Assembly (NCBI RefSeq): GCF_023218175.1
Contig: NZ_JALPTH010000034.1
Coordinates: 1 to 64,000 of the forward strand
Direction: 5' to 3'
Source of the DNA: Streptomyces lichenis
Lineage (GTDB): Bacteria > Actinomycetota > Actinomycetes > Streptomycetales > Streptomycetaceae
Length of the DNA: 64,000 nt
In this document: positions 44,189-52,488 of the stretch, piece after piece
How the letters are laid out: each line of letters opens with the position of its first letter
Numbering within the stretch: the stretch's first letter is position 1
Program-made: the position numbers and the translations under genes
Notes under the pieces: generated by a model
Databases searched by the model: none
Told to the model about the DNA's origin: nothing
The model's input: only the letters and a program-made list of their open reading frames with translations

Positions 44189-45622
44189 ATGTCCGCACCA
44201 CGGGAGTCCACCGCAGGGCAGTCCACCGCAGGGCAGTCCACCGCACGGTCGTCCGTACCACCGCCGTCCGCGACACGACGTCAGGTCCTGGCCGCCGGCG
44301 GCGCCACGGCCGCCGGGATCACCTTCACCGGCGCCCTCACCGAACTCTTCGCCGGGACCGCCGCCGCCCGCGGCCACACCGGCTACGGGCCCCTGGTCCC
44401 CGACCCGGACAAGCTGCTGGACCTGCCGAAAGGTTTCCGCTACCGGGTGCTGTCCCGGGAGGGCGACCGGCTGCGCTCCGGCGAGGGCCGGGTGCCGAGC
44501 AACCACGACGGGATGGCCGCCTTCGCCGGCCGCCGCGGCCGGGTCCATCTGGTCCGCAACCACGAGAACCGCTACGACGGCCGCATCCCGGTGCCCACCG
44601 TGCGCGGCCTCACCTACGACCCGGAGGGCAAGGGCGGCTGCACCGCGATCGAGCTCGACGCCCGGGGCCGGGTGGTCGGCGAGCGGGTCGCGGTGGCCGG
44701 CACCGCGGTCAACTGCGCGGGCGGCCGCACCCCCTGGGGCACCTGGCTGACCTGCGAGGAGACCGAGGACCGGGCCGGCACCCACGGCTACACCAAGGAC
44801 CACGGCTTCGTCTTCGAGGTGCATCCCGGCGACCCGCTGCGCACCGGCGCGGTGCCGCTGACCGCGATGGGCCGCTTCCAGCACGAGGCCGTCGCGGTCG
44901 ATCCGCGCAGCGGGGTGGTGTACGAGACCGAGGACGCCTTCGACCGGCCCTTCGGGCTGTTCTACCGCTTCCTGCCGAACCGCCCCCTGGGCGGCACCGG
45001 TTCGCTGCGCGCCGGCGGCCGGCTGGAGGCGATGCGCGTCCCGGGCGTGCCGGACCTCTCCGCCGTACGCGAGACCGGGGCGGTCTTCGACCGGATCGAG
45101 TGGATCGAGGTGCCCGACCCGCTGGCCCGCGACACCCCCGTCCGCTTCCAGGACTTCGGCAGCGGCGGGATCACCCACGCCCAGAAGCTGGAGGGCTGCT
45201 ACTGGGGCGACCGCTCGGTGTACTTCGTCTCCAGCTACGCCCGCGCCCGGGAGGGCTCCGCCGCCGACCACTTCGGGCAGGTGTGGCGGTACGAGCCGGA
45301 CCGGCGCCGGCTCACCCTGGTGATCGTCTTCGGCCCGGACACCGACGTACGACTGCCCGGCGAGTCCCCGGACAACATCTGCCTGGCCCCCGGCGGCGGG
45401 CTGATGGTCTGCGAGGACGGGAGCGGCGCCCAGCATGTCTTCGGCGTCACCCGGCGCGGTGAGGTGTACGCGATGGCGCGCGGCGCCCACAACATCGGCA
45501 CCCCCGAGGACCCCGAGTGGGGCGAGTTCGCCGGGGTGACCTTCTCCCCGGACGGCGACACCATGTACGTCAACTGCTACACCCCCGGCACCACCTTCGC
45601 CGTCACCGGCCCGTTCGCCTGA
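44189..45622 (+). CDS. PhoX-family protein, Tat-exported
   Basis: A 477-residue protein with a Tat signal: SATRRQVLAAGGATAAGITF (twin Arg near residues 29-30), then an Ala-x-Ala-like end around GTAAARG. The mature part is the DUF839/PhoX beta-propeller type: RVPSNHDGMAAF, LVRNHENRYDGR, TPWGTWLTCEETED, GRFQHEAVAVDPRSGVVYETED and LPGESPDNICLAPGGGLMVCEDG. The Glu/Asp/Cys/Asn-rich loops match the Ca/Fe-binding site of PhoX. Alkaline phosphatase activity is likely but unproven. The N-terminus has a short repeat (STAGQ x2) before the twin Arg. GGGAG precedes ATG 44189. Confidence 0.85.
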   Translation: MSAPRESTAGQSTAGQSTARSSVPPPSATRRQVLAAGGATAAGITFTGALTELFAGTAAARGHTGYGPLVPDPDKLLDLPKGFRYRVLSREGDRLRSGEGRVPSNHDGMAAFAGRRGRVHLVRNHENRYDGRIPVPTVRGLTYDPEGKGGCTAIELDARGRVVGERVAVAGTAVNCAGGRTPWGTWLTCEETEDRAGTHGYTKDHGFVFEVHPGDPLRTGAVPLTAMGRFQHEAVAVDPRSGVVYETEDAFDRPFGLFYRFLPNRPLGGTGSLRAGGRLEAMRVPGVPDLSAVRETGAVFDRIEWIEVPDPLARDTPVRFQDFGSGGITHAQKLEGCYWGDRSVYFVSSYARAREGSAADHFGQVWRYEPDRRRLTLVIVFGPDTDVRLPGESPDNICLAPGGGLMVCEDGSGAQHVFGVTRRGEVYAMARGAHNIGTPEDPEWGEFAGVTFSPDGDTMYVNCYTPGTTFAVTGPFA

Positions 45623-45709
45623 GCCCCCCGGAGAAATCCGCACACCCGTACTACGCATCATCCGTCAGCGGTATCCGCCGTTCGGGCGAACCGCAGGGCG
45701 GGGAGCCTG

Positions 45710-45743
45710 TCTCCGGCGGCGCGCGACCGGGCGCCGCCGGAGA
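45710..45743 (+). terminator. Strong hairpin after the phoX-like gene
   Basis: A perfect 13-bp stem (45710-45722 and 45731-45743) with an 8-base loop separates the PhoX gene from the terpenoid locus and probably terminates transcription. Confidence 0.7.
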
Positions 45744-45765
45744 GCTGCGGGTGTGGGGAGCGGGC

Positions 45766-46095
45766 GTGGTGGAAGCGACGGGAAGGCCCACCGGGGCGGA
45801 CGACCGGGGAATGCCCCACCGGGCCGGATCGGACCAGCGGGCCGGACTGGACCAGCGGGCGCTGCTGCTGGTGGCCGGGGCGGCCGATCTGGCGGTGAGC
45901 ACGCTGGGGGCCGCCCTGGGCACGGTGCGGGGGCTGCTGCGGCGGTCGGACGCGGCCGAGCTGGCGGCGGACGCCGAGCACGATCTGGTGGCCCGGGGCC
46001 GGCTGGTGCTGGACCGGTACGCGGCGGTGCCCCCGGCCCATCTGGAGGTGCTGGCCCAGCGGGCCCGGGCCCGGCGGGGCGTCGATGGCGGCTGA
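45766..46095 (+). CDS. Small protein at the head of the terpenoid locus
   Basis: A 109-residue protein I do not recognise. The middle (QRALLLVAGAADLAVSTLGAALGTVRGLLRRSDAAELAADAEHDLVARGRLVLDRYAAVPPAHLEVLAQRARARR) looks helical and amphipathic, without a clear transmembrane helix or signal peptide. GGGGAG lies six bases before GTG 45766, and the 3' end overlaps the polyprenyl synthase start by 11 bases, so the two are translationally coupled. It may be a partner or membrane-association subunit of the synthase. Confidence 0.65.
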   Translation: MVEATGRPTGADDRGMPHRAGSDQRAGLDQRALLLVAGAADLAVSTLGAALGTVRGLLRRSDAAELAADAEHDLVARGRLVLDRYAAVPPAHLEVLAQRARARRGVDGG

Positions 46096-47140
46096 GCGGT
46101 GGGAGCCGGCCGCGTTCAAGGAGCGGGTCGACACGGTCCTGCGCGCCTTCGTGGCCGAGGAGGCCGACCGGCTCACCGCGATCGACCCGGCCCTCGCCCC
46201 GGTGGCCGGGCAGTTGGAGAGCGCCGTGGCCGAGGGCAAGCGGCTGCGGGCGGCGTTCTGCTACTGGGGCTGGCGCGCGGTGGGCCAGCCGGACAGCGAG
46301 GCGCTGGTACGGGCGGCCGCCGCGATGGAGCTGGTGCACGCCGCCGCGGTGGTGCACGACGACCTGATCGACGACAGCCCGCTGCGGCACGGGCGGCCCA
46401 CCGCCCAGGTCGCGCTGCGGTCCGCGGTCCGGCGCCGCCCCCGGGCGGTGAGCGCGGCCCGTTCGCTGGCGATGCTCGTCGGGGACCTGCTGATGTCGCT
46501 GGCCGGGCAGCTGTTCACCACCAGCGGGCTGCCCTCGGCGTATCTGGGGCGGGCCCGGCCGCTGTGGGCGGCGCTGGCCCGGGAGCTGGTGGCGGGCGAG
46601 TGCCTGGAGATCCTGCACACCGGGGGCGTCCCGGACACCGCCGCCTCGCTGAAGGTGGTCCGCTACAAGACCGCCAAGTACACCGTGGAGCAGCCGCTGC
46701 TGATCGGCGGGGCGCTGGCCGGGGCGGGCGGGCGGCTGCGCGAGGGCTACACCGCGTACGGGCTGCCGCTCGGCGAGGCCTTCCAGCTGCGGGACGACCT
46801 GCTCGGGCTGTTCGGGGAGCCGGCCCGCACCGGCAAGGCCAACGCCGACGACCTGCGGGCCCGGCGGCCCACCGCGCTGCTGGCGGAGGCCTGGCGGGCC
46901 GCCGGGGACCGGGAGCGGGCCGAGCTGGACGCCCTGCTGGGGCGGCGCGACCTGGACGCGGAGGGGGTGCGGGCGGTGTGCGGGCTGCTGCGCCGGCTGA
47001 AGGCGCCCGACCGGGTCGAGGCGATGATCGCCGAGCGGGTCTCGGAGGCCCTGGACGCCCTGGACGGGCTGGCCCTGCCGCCGCCGGCCGCCGCCGCGCT
47101 CACCGCCCTGGCCCACTCCGCCGCCACCCGGCTGTCCTGA
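46085..47140 (+). CDS. Polyprenyl diphosphate synthase
   Basis: A 351-residue trans-isoprenyl diphosphate synthase joining IPP to allylic diphosphates. The first Asp-rich motif is HDDLIDD (D92, D93, D96) and the second QLRDDLLGLFG (D237, D238), the usual second-motif form of actinobacterial enzymes. Residues four and five before the first motif are Ala, not bulky aromatics, which suggests a product longer than C15, perhaps C20. ATG 46085 lies inside the end of the small gene. No terpene cyclase follows; an MpaB-type oxygenase does. Confidence 0.9.
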   Translation: MAAERWEPAAFKERVDTVLRAFVAEEADRLTAIDPALAPVAGQLESAVAEGKRLRAAFCYWGWRAVGQPDSEALVRAAAAMELVHAAAVVHDDLIDDSPLRHGRPTAQVALRSAVRRRPRAVSAARSLAMLVGDLLMSLAGQLFTTSGLPSAYLGRARPLWAALARELVAGECLEILHTGGVPDTAASLKVVRYKTAKYTVEQPLLIGGALAGAGGRLREGYTAYGLPLGEAFQLRDDLLGLFGEPARTGKANADDLRARRPTALLAEAWRAAGDRERAELDALLGRRDLDAEGVRAVCGLLRRLKAPDRVEAMIAERVSEALDALDGLALPPPAAAALTALAHSAATRLS

Positions 47141-47175
47141 CGACCGCCCCCGTATCCGTGAGGGAAGAGGAGCCG

Positions 47176-48333
47176 ATGACCCTGACCGAGGCCTCGATGG
47201 ACGCCCTGCGCGGCCGAGGCGACGAACTGGCCGACGCCACCGTCGCCACCCTCTTCGCCCGGGGCGAGGTGGGGAAGTTCAACACCCTGATGCGGTACGT
47301 CTCCACGGCCGGGGCGCCGCTGCCGGACGGGCTGCCCGAGGTGGCGCGGGAGTATCTGCACACCACCGCCGCGCCGCCGGACTGGGTGGACTGGGGCGAG
47401 ATGGAGCGGGCCCGGCTGTTCTTCACCGACAACAACGTGCACATCTCCACCGCGCTGTCCTTCGCCGCCATGCCCGCCTGCTATCTGGTGCCGCATGTGG
47501 CGCGGCTGCTGTCGGCCACCCATGGGCTGAGCTACCCCTCCAAGCGGATGGCGGAGACCGGCCAGTTCACCGTGTACCTGATGCAGCCCGGCGCCTTCGA
47601 GGCGGGCAGCCGCTTCATCCCGGCGGCGCAGAAGGTGCGGCTGCTGCACGCCGCCATCCGCCACCACCTGGTACGCGAGGGCCGCTGGGACACCGCGGCG
47701 CTGGGCACGCCGATCTGCCAGGAGGACATGATCGGCGGTCAGATGTTCTTCTCGATGCTGGTGCTGGACAGCCTGCACCGGCTCGGCATCCACATGTCCG
47801 AGGAGGGCGCCGACGCCTACTACTACGCCTGGCGGGTGGTGGGCGCGATGCTCGGCGTCGACCAGGACGCCGTGCCGAGGACCGTCACCGAGGCCCGCGC
47901 CTTCCTGGATCTGTACATGGTCCGGCACATGGGGCCCTCCGAGGAGGGGGCGCACCTCACCCGGCAGCTGGTCGAGCTGTACGAGGAGGTGGTGCCCGGC
48001 ACGGTCTTCGACCCGGTGGTCTCCGCCCTCATCCGCTATCTGGTCGGGGACACCTGCGCCGACTGGCTGGAGGTGTCCCGTACGCCCTTCGACACGGCGG
48101 TACGGGCCGTTCCGCAGCTGCTCGGGGTGCTGGAGACCATCGAGGACCGCTCGCCGTTCGGCGCCTGGGCGCTGGACCGTCTCGGCCATCTGACCTCGGT
48201 CTTCGAGCTGTCCACACTCACCCGGGGCCGGGTGATGCACTACGCCGTTCCGGAGGCGCTGCGCAAGGAGTACGGGGTCTCCGGCGCGGTGCCCCGCACC
48301 CGCCGGTGGACCCCGCCCGCCGCCACGGTGTGA
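47176..48333 (+). CDS. MpaB-family (DUF2236) oxygenase
   Basis: A 385-residue protein that I place in the DUF2236/MpaB group, which includes the rubber oxygenase Lcp and the fungal MpaB' that oxidatively cleaves a farnesyl chain. The heme region shows SKRMAETGQFTVYLM (Arg124, Thr128) and VRLLHAAIRHHLV with the probable heme-ligand His158, then GTPICQEDMIGGQMFFSMLVLDSLHRLG. It lacks a Tat signal, so it is cytoplasmic or peripheral. GGGAAGAGG precedes ATG 47176, 35 bases after the polyprenyl synthase. It probably acts on that enzyme's product. Confidence 0.8.
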   Translation: MTLTEASMDALRGRGDELADATVATLFARGEVGKFNTLMRYVSTAGAPLPDGLPEVAREYLHTTAAPPDWVDWGEMERARLFFTDNNVHISTALSFAAMPACYLVPHVARLLSATHGLSYPSKRMAETGQFTVYLMQPGAFEAGSRFIPAAQKVRLLHAAIRHHLVREGRWDTAALGTPICQEDMIGGQMFFSMLVLDSLHRLGIHMSEEGADAYYYAWRVVGAMLGVDQDAVPRTVTEARAFLDLYMVRHMGPSEEGAHLTRQLVELYEEVVPGTVFDPVVSALIRYLVGDTCADWLEVSRTPFDTAVRAVPQLLGVLETIEDRSPFGAWALDRLGHLTSVFELSTLTRGRVMHYAVPEALRKEYGVSGAVPRTRRWTPPAATV

Positions 48334-48355
48334 CGGGAGCGGGGTCACGCGGGGT

Positions 48356-49576
48356 TCACCAGGCGACCGGGAGCGCCTCCGGCCCGCGGATGAGGGTGCG
48401 GCGGCGCCAGGGCACCTCCTCCGGCGGGACGGCGAGCCGCAGCGCCGGGAAGCGGTCGACCAGGGTGTCCACCAGCAGCTCGGTCTGCATCCGGGCGAGC
48501 ATGGCGCCCGCGCAGTAGTGCGGGCCGTGCCCGAAGGAGACATGCGGGTTGGGCGCCCGGTCGAAGTCGATGCGCTCGGGGTCGGGGAAGACGTCCGGGT
48601 CGCGGTTGGCCGAGAGGTACGAGACGTAGACCGCCTCGCCCGCGTGGATCCGCACCCCGTGCAGCTCGACGTCCTCGCAGGCGATCCGGGCCAGCCCCAC
48701 GGCGCTGCGGTGCGGGATGTAGCGGAGCAGCTCGTCGGTGAAGCGGGCGCGGTTCTCCGGTTCGGCGCGCATCCGCTCCAGCAGGGCGGGCCGGGTGAGC
48801 AGCAGGAAGAACATGTTGCCGACGTTGTTGGTGACCGCCTCGCCGCCGATCTGGAGCGGGCCGGCGACGCCGATGGCCTCCTCCTCGGTGAGGTCGCCGC
48901 GCCCCACGGCCGCGCCCAGCAGGGAGACCACGTCCTCCCCGGTGGCGCCGCGGCGGGCCCGGACCTCCTCGGCGAACCAGCCGTACATCCCCTCCTTGGC
49001 ACGGGCGGTGGCCTCGGCGCCGGCGGCGGAGACGATCTGCCGGGTCCAGGCGGCCATCCGCTCCCGGTCGGCCTCCGGGATGCCCATGACCTCGCAGATG
49101 GTGGTGAGCGGGAAGGGTTCCAGGACACGGGCGGTGAGGTCGGCCGGCGAGCCGCCTTGGACCATCGCCTCCACCAGCTCGTCCAGCATCTCCTGGCAGC
49201 GGGCGCGCAGCCGCCCCACCCCGCGGGAGGTGAAGGCGGGGGCGACGGCCGTGCGCAGCCGGTTGTGGTCGGGCTGGTCGGCGAAGGCGAGTGAGCCCGG
49301 CTTGGGCTTGAAGTGCGGGGCGATCCGGGTGACCTGACCGGTGGCGACGGCGGCCCGGCTGAAGCGCGGGTCGTTGACGACGGCCTTGACGTCCTCGTAG
49401 CGGGTGAGCAGCCAGGCCCAACCCTCGCCGTGGGCGAGTTGGACGCGGGTGATCGGGCCCTCGCGCATCAGCTCGCCGAGCACCGGGTCGAAGTCGGTCC
49501 CGGTGAGGTCGAGCGAGGGCCAGTGCCGCACGGGCGGCGGACCCAGCAGGGGGCGGGTCGCGGTGTCCTCGGTCAT
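48356..49576 (-). CDS. Cytochrome P450
   Basis: A 406-residue soluble bacterial P450. The heme loop is FGHGPHYCAGAMLAR (Cys near residue 350), the K-helix ExxR is ELLR, and the I-helix reads GPLQIGGEAVTNNVGN, where the normal acid-Thr pair appears as Glu-Ala with Thr one position later. No ferredoxin or reductase gene is adjacent. It converges on the MpaB-type gene with 22 bases between the stops and is probably part of the same terpenoid locus, though on its own promoter. Confidence 0.93.
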   Translation of the reverse strand: MTEDTATRPLLGPPPVRHWPSLDLTGTDFDPVLGELMREGPITRVQLAHGEGWAWLLTRYEDVKAVVNDPRFSRAAVATGQVTRIAPHFKPKPGSLAFADQPDHNRLRTAVAPAFTSRGVGRLRARCQEMLDELVEAMVQGGSPADLTARVLEPFPLTTICEVMGIPEADRERMAAWTRQIVSAAGAEATARAKEGMYGWFAEEVRARRGATGEDVVSLLGAAVGRGDLTEEEAIGVAGPLQIGGEAVTNNVGNMFFLLLTRPALLERMRAEPENRARFTDELLRYIPHRSAVGLARIACEDVELHGVRIHAGEAVYVSYLSANRDPDVFPDPERIDFDRAPNPHVSFGHGPHYCAGAMLARMQTELLVDTLVDRFPALRLAVPPEEVPWRRRTLIRGPEALPVAW

Positions 49577-49751
49577 GCGTGCCGTCTCTTTCGTCTGGGC
49601 GGGGATTCGTGTGGGCGGGGAGCGGGCTCCCGTTCACGATCGCCCGGACGGGGCGGGACCTCGCGCTGGACTACTCCGGACGGCAGCGGGAGGAGGCACG
49701 GGTGGCCGCCCGGCACGGCGGAGCTGGTCCGATGATCATATATTTCACTAT
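49577..49751. promoter_or_regulatory. AT-rich divergent promoter region
   Basis: An unusually AT-rich island (49731-49751) separates the P450 and deacetylase genes. On the plus strand TATATT (49739-49744) lies seven bases before GTG 49752; on the minus strand TATGAT (49740-49735) is a good -10 match. A palindrome TTCGTACGAA (49761-49770) lies just inside the deacetylase gene. The -35 elements are not clear. Confidence 0.4.
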
Positions 49752-50618
49752 GTGACGAGCTTCGTACGAAAAGTGACGTTCTGGGCGCTGGCCCCGCTAC
49801 TCCCCCTCTGCCTGGCCGGTTGCGGTGACGCCGCGGCGCCGGGGCCCGCCGGACCTACCGCGGCCGCCCGGCCGAACAGCGCGCCCGCCGCCCCCGTTCC
49901 GGCCGCGCCGCCGGTCCTGGCGCCCGGCCCGGGCGGGCTGACCCCGGTGTTCACCCGCGGCAGCGCGGCCGGGGGCAAGACGGTCGCCCTCACCTTCGAC
50001 GCCGATATGACAGCCGACCAGGGGCCCCGGGCGGCGAACGGCGAGCGGTTCGACAACCCGGAGCTGATCGCCACCCTGCGCCGCCTCAAGGTGGACGCGA
50101 CCGTGTTCATGACCGGCCGCTGGGCCGAGGAGTACCCGGACCAGGCGAAGGCCATCGGCACCGACCCGCGCTTCGAGATCGCCAACCACTCCTACAGCCA
50201 CCACGCCTTCACCGGCGACTGCTACGGGCTGCCCCGGGTGGACGGCGAGCGGATGGCGGCCGACGTACGGCGGGCCTTCGACGCGTTCAAGGCGGCCGGG
50301 GCGCGGAACACCGTGCCGTACTTCCGCTTCCCCGGCGGCTGCTACGACGACGCGGCGCTGCGCGCGCTGGGCCCGGCGAAGGTGACGGCCGTCCAGTGGG
50401 ACGTGGTCAGCGGCGACGCCTTCGCCACGGACGCGGACGCGGTCGCCGAGCAGGTCCTGGACGGCGTGAAGCCCGGCTCGCTGGTGGTGATGCACTGCAC
50501 CCGCAGCGCGGCCCCGGCCACCGAGCGGGCCATCCGCCGGATCGTGCCCGAACTCCGGGCGCGCGGCTACCGGTTCGTCAAGGTCTCCGAACTGATGGCC
50601 GGCGCCCGGCGCGGCTGA
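49752..50618 (+). CDS. Polysaccharide deacetylase lipoprotein (NodB domain)
   Basis: A 288-residue exported lipoprotein: signal KVTFWALAPLLPLCLAGC with lipobox LAGC, then a Pro/Ala linker to about residue 60. The NodB-type catalytic domain shows LTFDADMTADQG (catalytic and metal Asp), the metal His motif NHSYSHHAF, RFPGGCYDD (R-x-P-G-G), QWDVVSGDAF and VVMHCTRSA. It likely removes acetyl groups from peptidoglycan or another wall glycan outside the membrane. GTG 49752 is the probable leaderless start. Confidence 0.88.
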   Translation: MTSFVRKVTFWALAPLLPLCLAGCGDAAAPGPAGPTAAARPNSAPAAPVPAAPPVLAPGPGGLTPVFTRGSAAGGKTVALTFDADMTADQGPRAANGERFDNPELIATLRRLKVDATVFMTGRWAEEYPDQAKAIGTDPRFEIANHSYSHHAFTGDCYGLPRVDGERMAADVRRAFDAFKAAGARNTVPYFRFPGGCYDDAALRALGPAKVTAVQWDVVSGDAFATDADAVAEQVLDGVKPGSLVVMHCTRSAAPATERAIRRIVPELRARGYRFVKVSELMAGARRG

Positions 50619-50643
50619 CGCCGGGCACCGACCCCGTACAGGA

Positions 50644-51312
50644 CTACTCCGGCTTGGGCACCAGCTCGCTCGGGCGGACCACGACGAAGCCCTCACCCTC
50701 CAGCTTGAGCTGCACCGCCTCACCGGAACCGCCGCGGATCATCGAGCCCACGGACTGCGAGCGGTGCAGCGAGGTGCCCAGCTGCGCGCTCCAGCCGACC
50801 ACCGCGTCGGTGTCCACGTAGACCGGCTGGTTGTGCGAGACCGGGATGACGATCGGGTTGCCGTCGCAGACCAGCGCCAGCTTGCCGTGGCCGGTGAACA
50901 CGCTGTTGAACAGCCCGCCGCCGGTCATCCCTGCGCCCTTCACGGTCTTGATCTCGTACGAGAGGGTGGCGTCGAAGCAGAGCACGTTGCGCCCGTTGAC
51001 GGTCAGCGCGTCCCCGGGCTCGACGTCCACGATGAAGCAGTTCTGGGCCTCGTGCGCGAACCAGGCCTCGCCCTGTCCGCGCACCGCCATCAGCGCCAGG
51101 CCCTCCCCGGTGACGGCCCGCTTGAGCATCCCGCCCAGGCCCTGGCCCTTCCGCTCGAACTGGAGGTTGCCGCGGAAGGCGACCATCGATCCCTGCCGGG
51201 CGTGCATCTCCCCGTTGACGGTGTACTTGACGGACTTGGCGTTCTGCAGGGCCATCCCGGGGACGGCGGCCTGCTGCGCGAGGTTCTCGGCTGCGAAAAG
51301 GTCGCTCTTCAT
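50644..51312 (-). CDS. AIM24/TIGR00266-family protein
   Basis: A 222-residue beta-rich protein of the AIM24 family. It begins MKSDLFAAENLAQQ, then VKYTVNGEMHARQGSMVAFRGNLQFERKGQGLGGMLKRAVTGEGLALMAVRGQGEAWFA, and closes with the conserved LHRSQSVGSMIRGGSGEAVQLKLEGEGFVVVRPSE. The fold resembles tryptophan-RNA-binding attenuator proteins; bacterial members have no settled function. No signal peptide. It is divergent from the PTH2-type gene. Confidence 0.85.
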   Translation of the reverse strand: MKSDLFAAENLAQQAAVPGMALQNAKSVKYTVNGEMHARQGSMVAFRGNLQFERKGQGLGGMLKRAVTGEGLALMAVRGQGEAWFAHEAQNCFIVDVEPGDALTVNGRNVLCFDATLSYEIKTVKGAGMTGGGLFNSVFTGHGKLALVCDGNPIVIPVSHNQPVYVDTDAVVGWSAQLGTSLHRSQSVGSMIRGGSGEAVQLKLEGEGFVVVRPSELVPKPE

Positions 51313-51382
51313 GCGGGCATGGTCGCCCGGAAGAGGCCGTTCCGCCAAGATCGCGGTCCCGGGCACCTGGCAGACTGGCCGG

Positions 51383-52069
51383 GTGAGCAGCACCGATGAC
51401 CCCCGTGACGCCCTTCCGCAGTATGTGCTCCCGCTCGTCGTACGGCTGGAGCGGGACGCCCCGCCCGCCCGTACCGACGCCCTGGAGGCCGCCGCCCGCG
51501 CCGTACTGGTGATGCTGTCCGACGACCGCTCCCACGGCGAGGGCGAGTGGGCCGAGGCGATGGGCGCCTGGCAGGACGCCCGGATCCGCAAGGTGGTCCG
51601 CCGGGCCCGGGGCGCCGAGTGGCGCCGGGCCGCCGCCCTGCCCGGGCTCACGGTGACCGCCGGCACCGCCGAGGTACGGGTGTTCCCCCCGGTGCCGCTG
51701 GACGGCTGGCCCAAGGAGCTGGCCAAGCTCCAGGTCTCCGGCACCGAGCTGACCGACCCCGCCGACCCGCCCGCCCGCGCCCCGGAGCAGGCCCTGCTGT
51801 GGCTCAGCCCCGAGCTGTCGATGTCCACCGGCAAGGAGATGGCGCAGGTCGGCCATGGCGCCCAACTGCTCTGGTACGCCCTGCCGGAGCCGGACCGCAA
51901 GGCCTGGCGGGAGGCCGGCTTCCCGCTCACCGTCCACACCGCGAGCGCCGAGGACTGGAGCGGGCTCACTACCTCCGGCCTCCCGCTGGTCCGGGACGCC
52001 GGCTTCACCGAGATCGCCCCCGGCTCCTGCACCGTGGTCGCCGACCACCCGGCGGCCCGGCGCGTCTAG
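51383..52069 (+). CDS. Peptidyl-tRNA hydrolase (PTH2-type)
   Basis: A 228-residue protein whose C-terminal half (about 130-228) matches PTH2: SPELSMSTGKEMAQVGHGAQLLWYAL and the late LPLVRDAGFTEIAPGSCTVVADHP. The N-terminal half (LPLVVRLERDAPPARTDALEAAARAVLVML) repeats related sequence, so it may be an internal duplication. PTH2 frees tRNA from peptidyl-tRNA; a housekeeping PTH1 is expected elsewhere in the genome. The start is GTG 51383. Confidence 0.75.
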   Translation: MSSTDDPRDALPQYVLPLVVRLERDAPPARTDALEAAARAVLVMLSDDRSHGEGEWAEAMGAWQDARIRKVVRRARGAEWRRAAALPGLTVTAGTAEVRVFPPVPLDGWPKELAKLQVSGTELTDPADPPARAPEQALLWLSPELSMSTGKEMAQVGHGAQLLWYALPEPDRKAWREAGFPLTVHTASAEDWSGLTTSGLPLVRDAGFTEIAPGSCTVVADHPAARRV

Positions 52070-52075
52070 GGCCGC

Positions 52076-52279
52076 TCAGCGGAACTCGTGCACCAGCTCG
52101 ATCGGCCCCACGATATGGGCGTTGAACTCGTCCAGCTCCCCGGCCGGCACCCACAGCTCCAGGATGGTCCGGCCGCCCGCCTGCCGGACCGGGTGGCGGC
52201 GCAGGAAGCCGGTGTCCACCGCGAAGCGGGTGACGAAGCCGGCGCCGTCGTGCCGGACGTTCCAGTCCCGGGCGATCAC
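52076..52279 (-). pseudogene. C-terminal remnant of an ADP-ribosylation/crystallin J1-like protein
   Basis: A 67-codon frame that matches, from memory, only the last part of a small actinobacterial family annotated ADP-ribosylation/crystallin J1 (ARDWNV...GAGFVTRFAVD...GGRTILELWVPAGELDEFNAHIVGPIE). Full-length members have about 45 more residues in front, including a Trp/Arg-Pro-rich opening. Upstream sequence here meets a stop within 11 codons and shows nothing similar. GTG 52279 has no well-placed ribosome binding site. I read it as a 5'-truncated gene, although a short functional version cannot be excluded. Confidence 0.5.
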
Positions 52280-52488
52280 GACCGCGCCGAACCACTCCCC
52301 TGACCAGCGCTTTCACCCGCCCCCTCCGAGACGGTGTGAGCGAAGTCGCATCCCATAACCGGCATACCCGGCGCCCTCCTCGGCCGTCCGGCGGAACTGA
52401 ACACTCCGCCCCCGGTATACGTACCTCCCAGCAATGCATCGGCGTCAGGCATCCGCGTCCTGCGTCCGGCTCGGGAGGCACCCACTTG

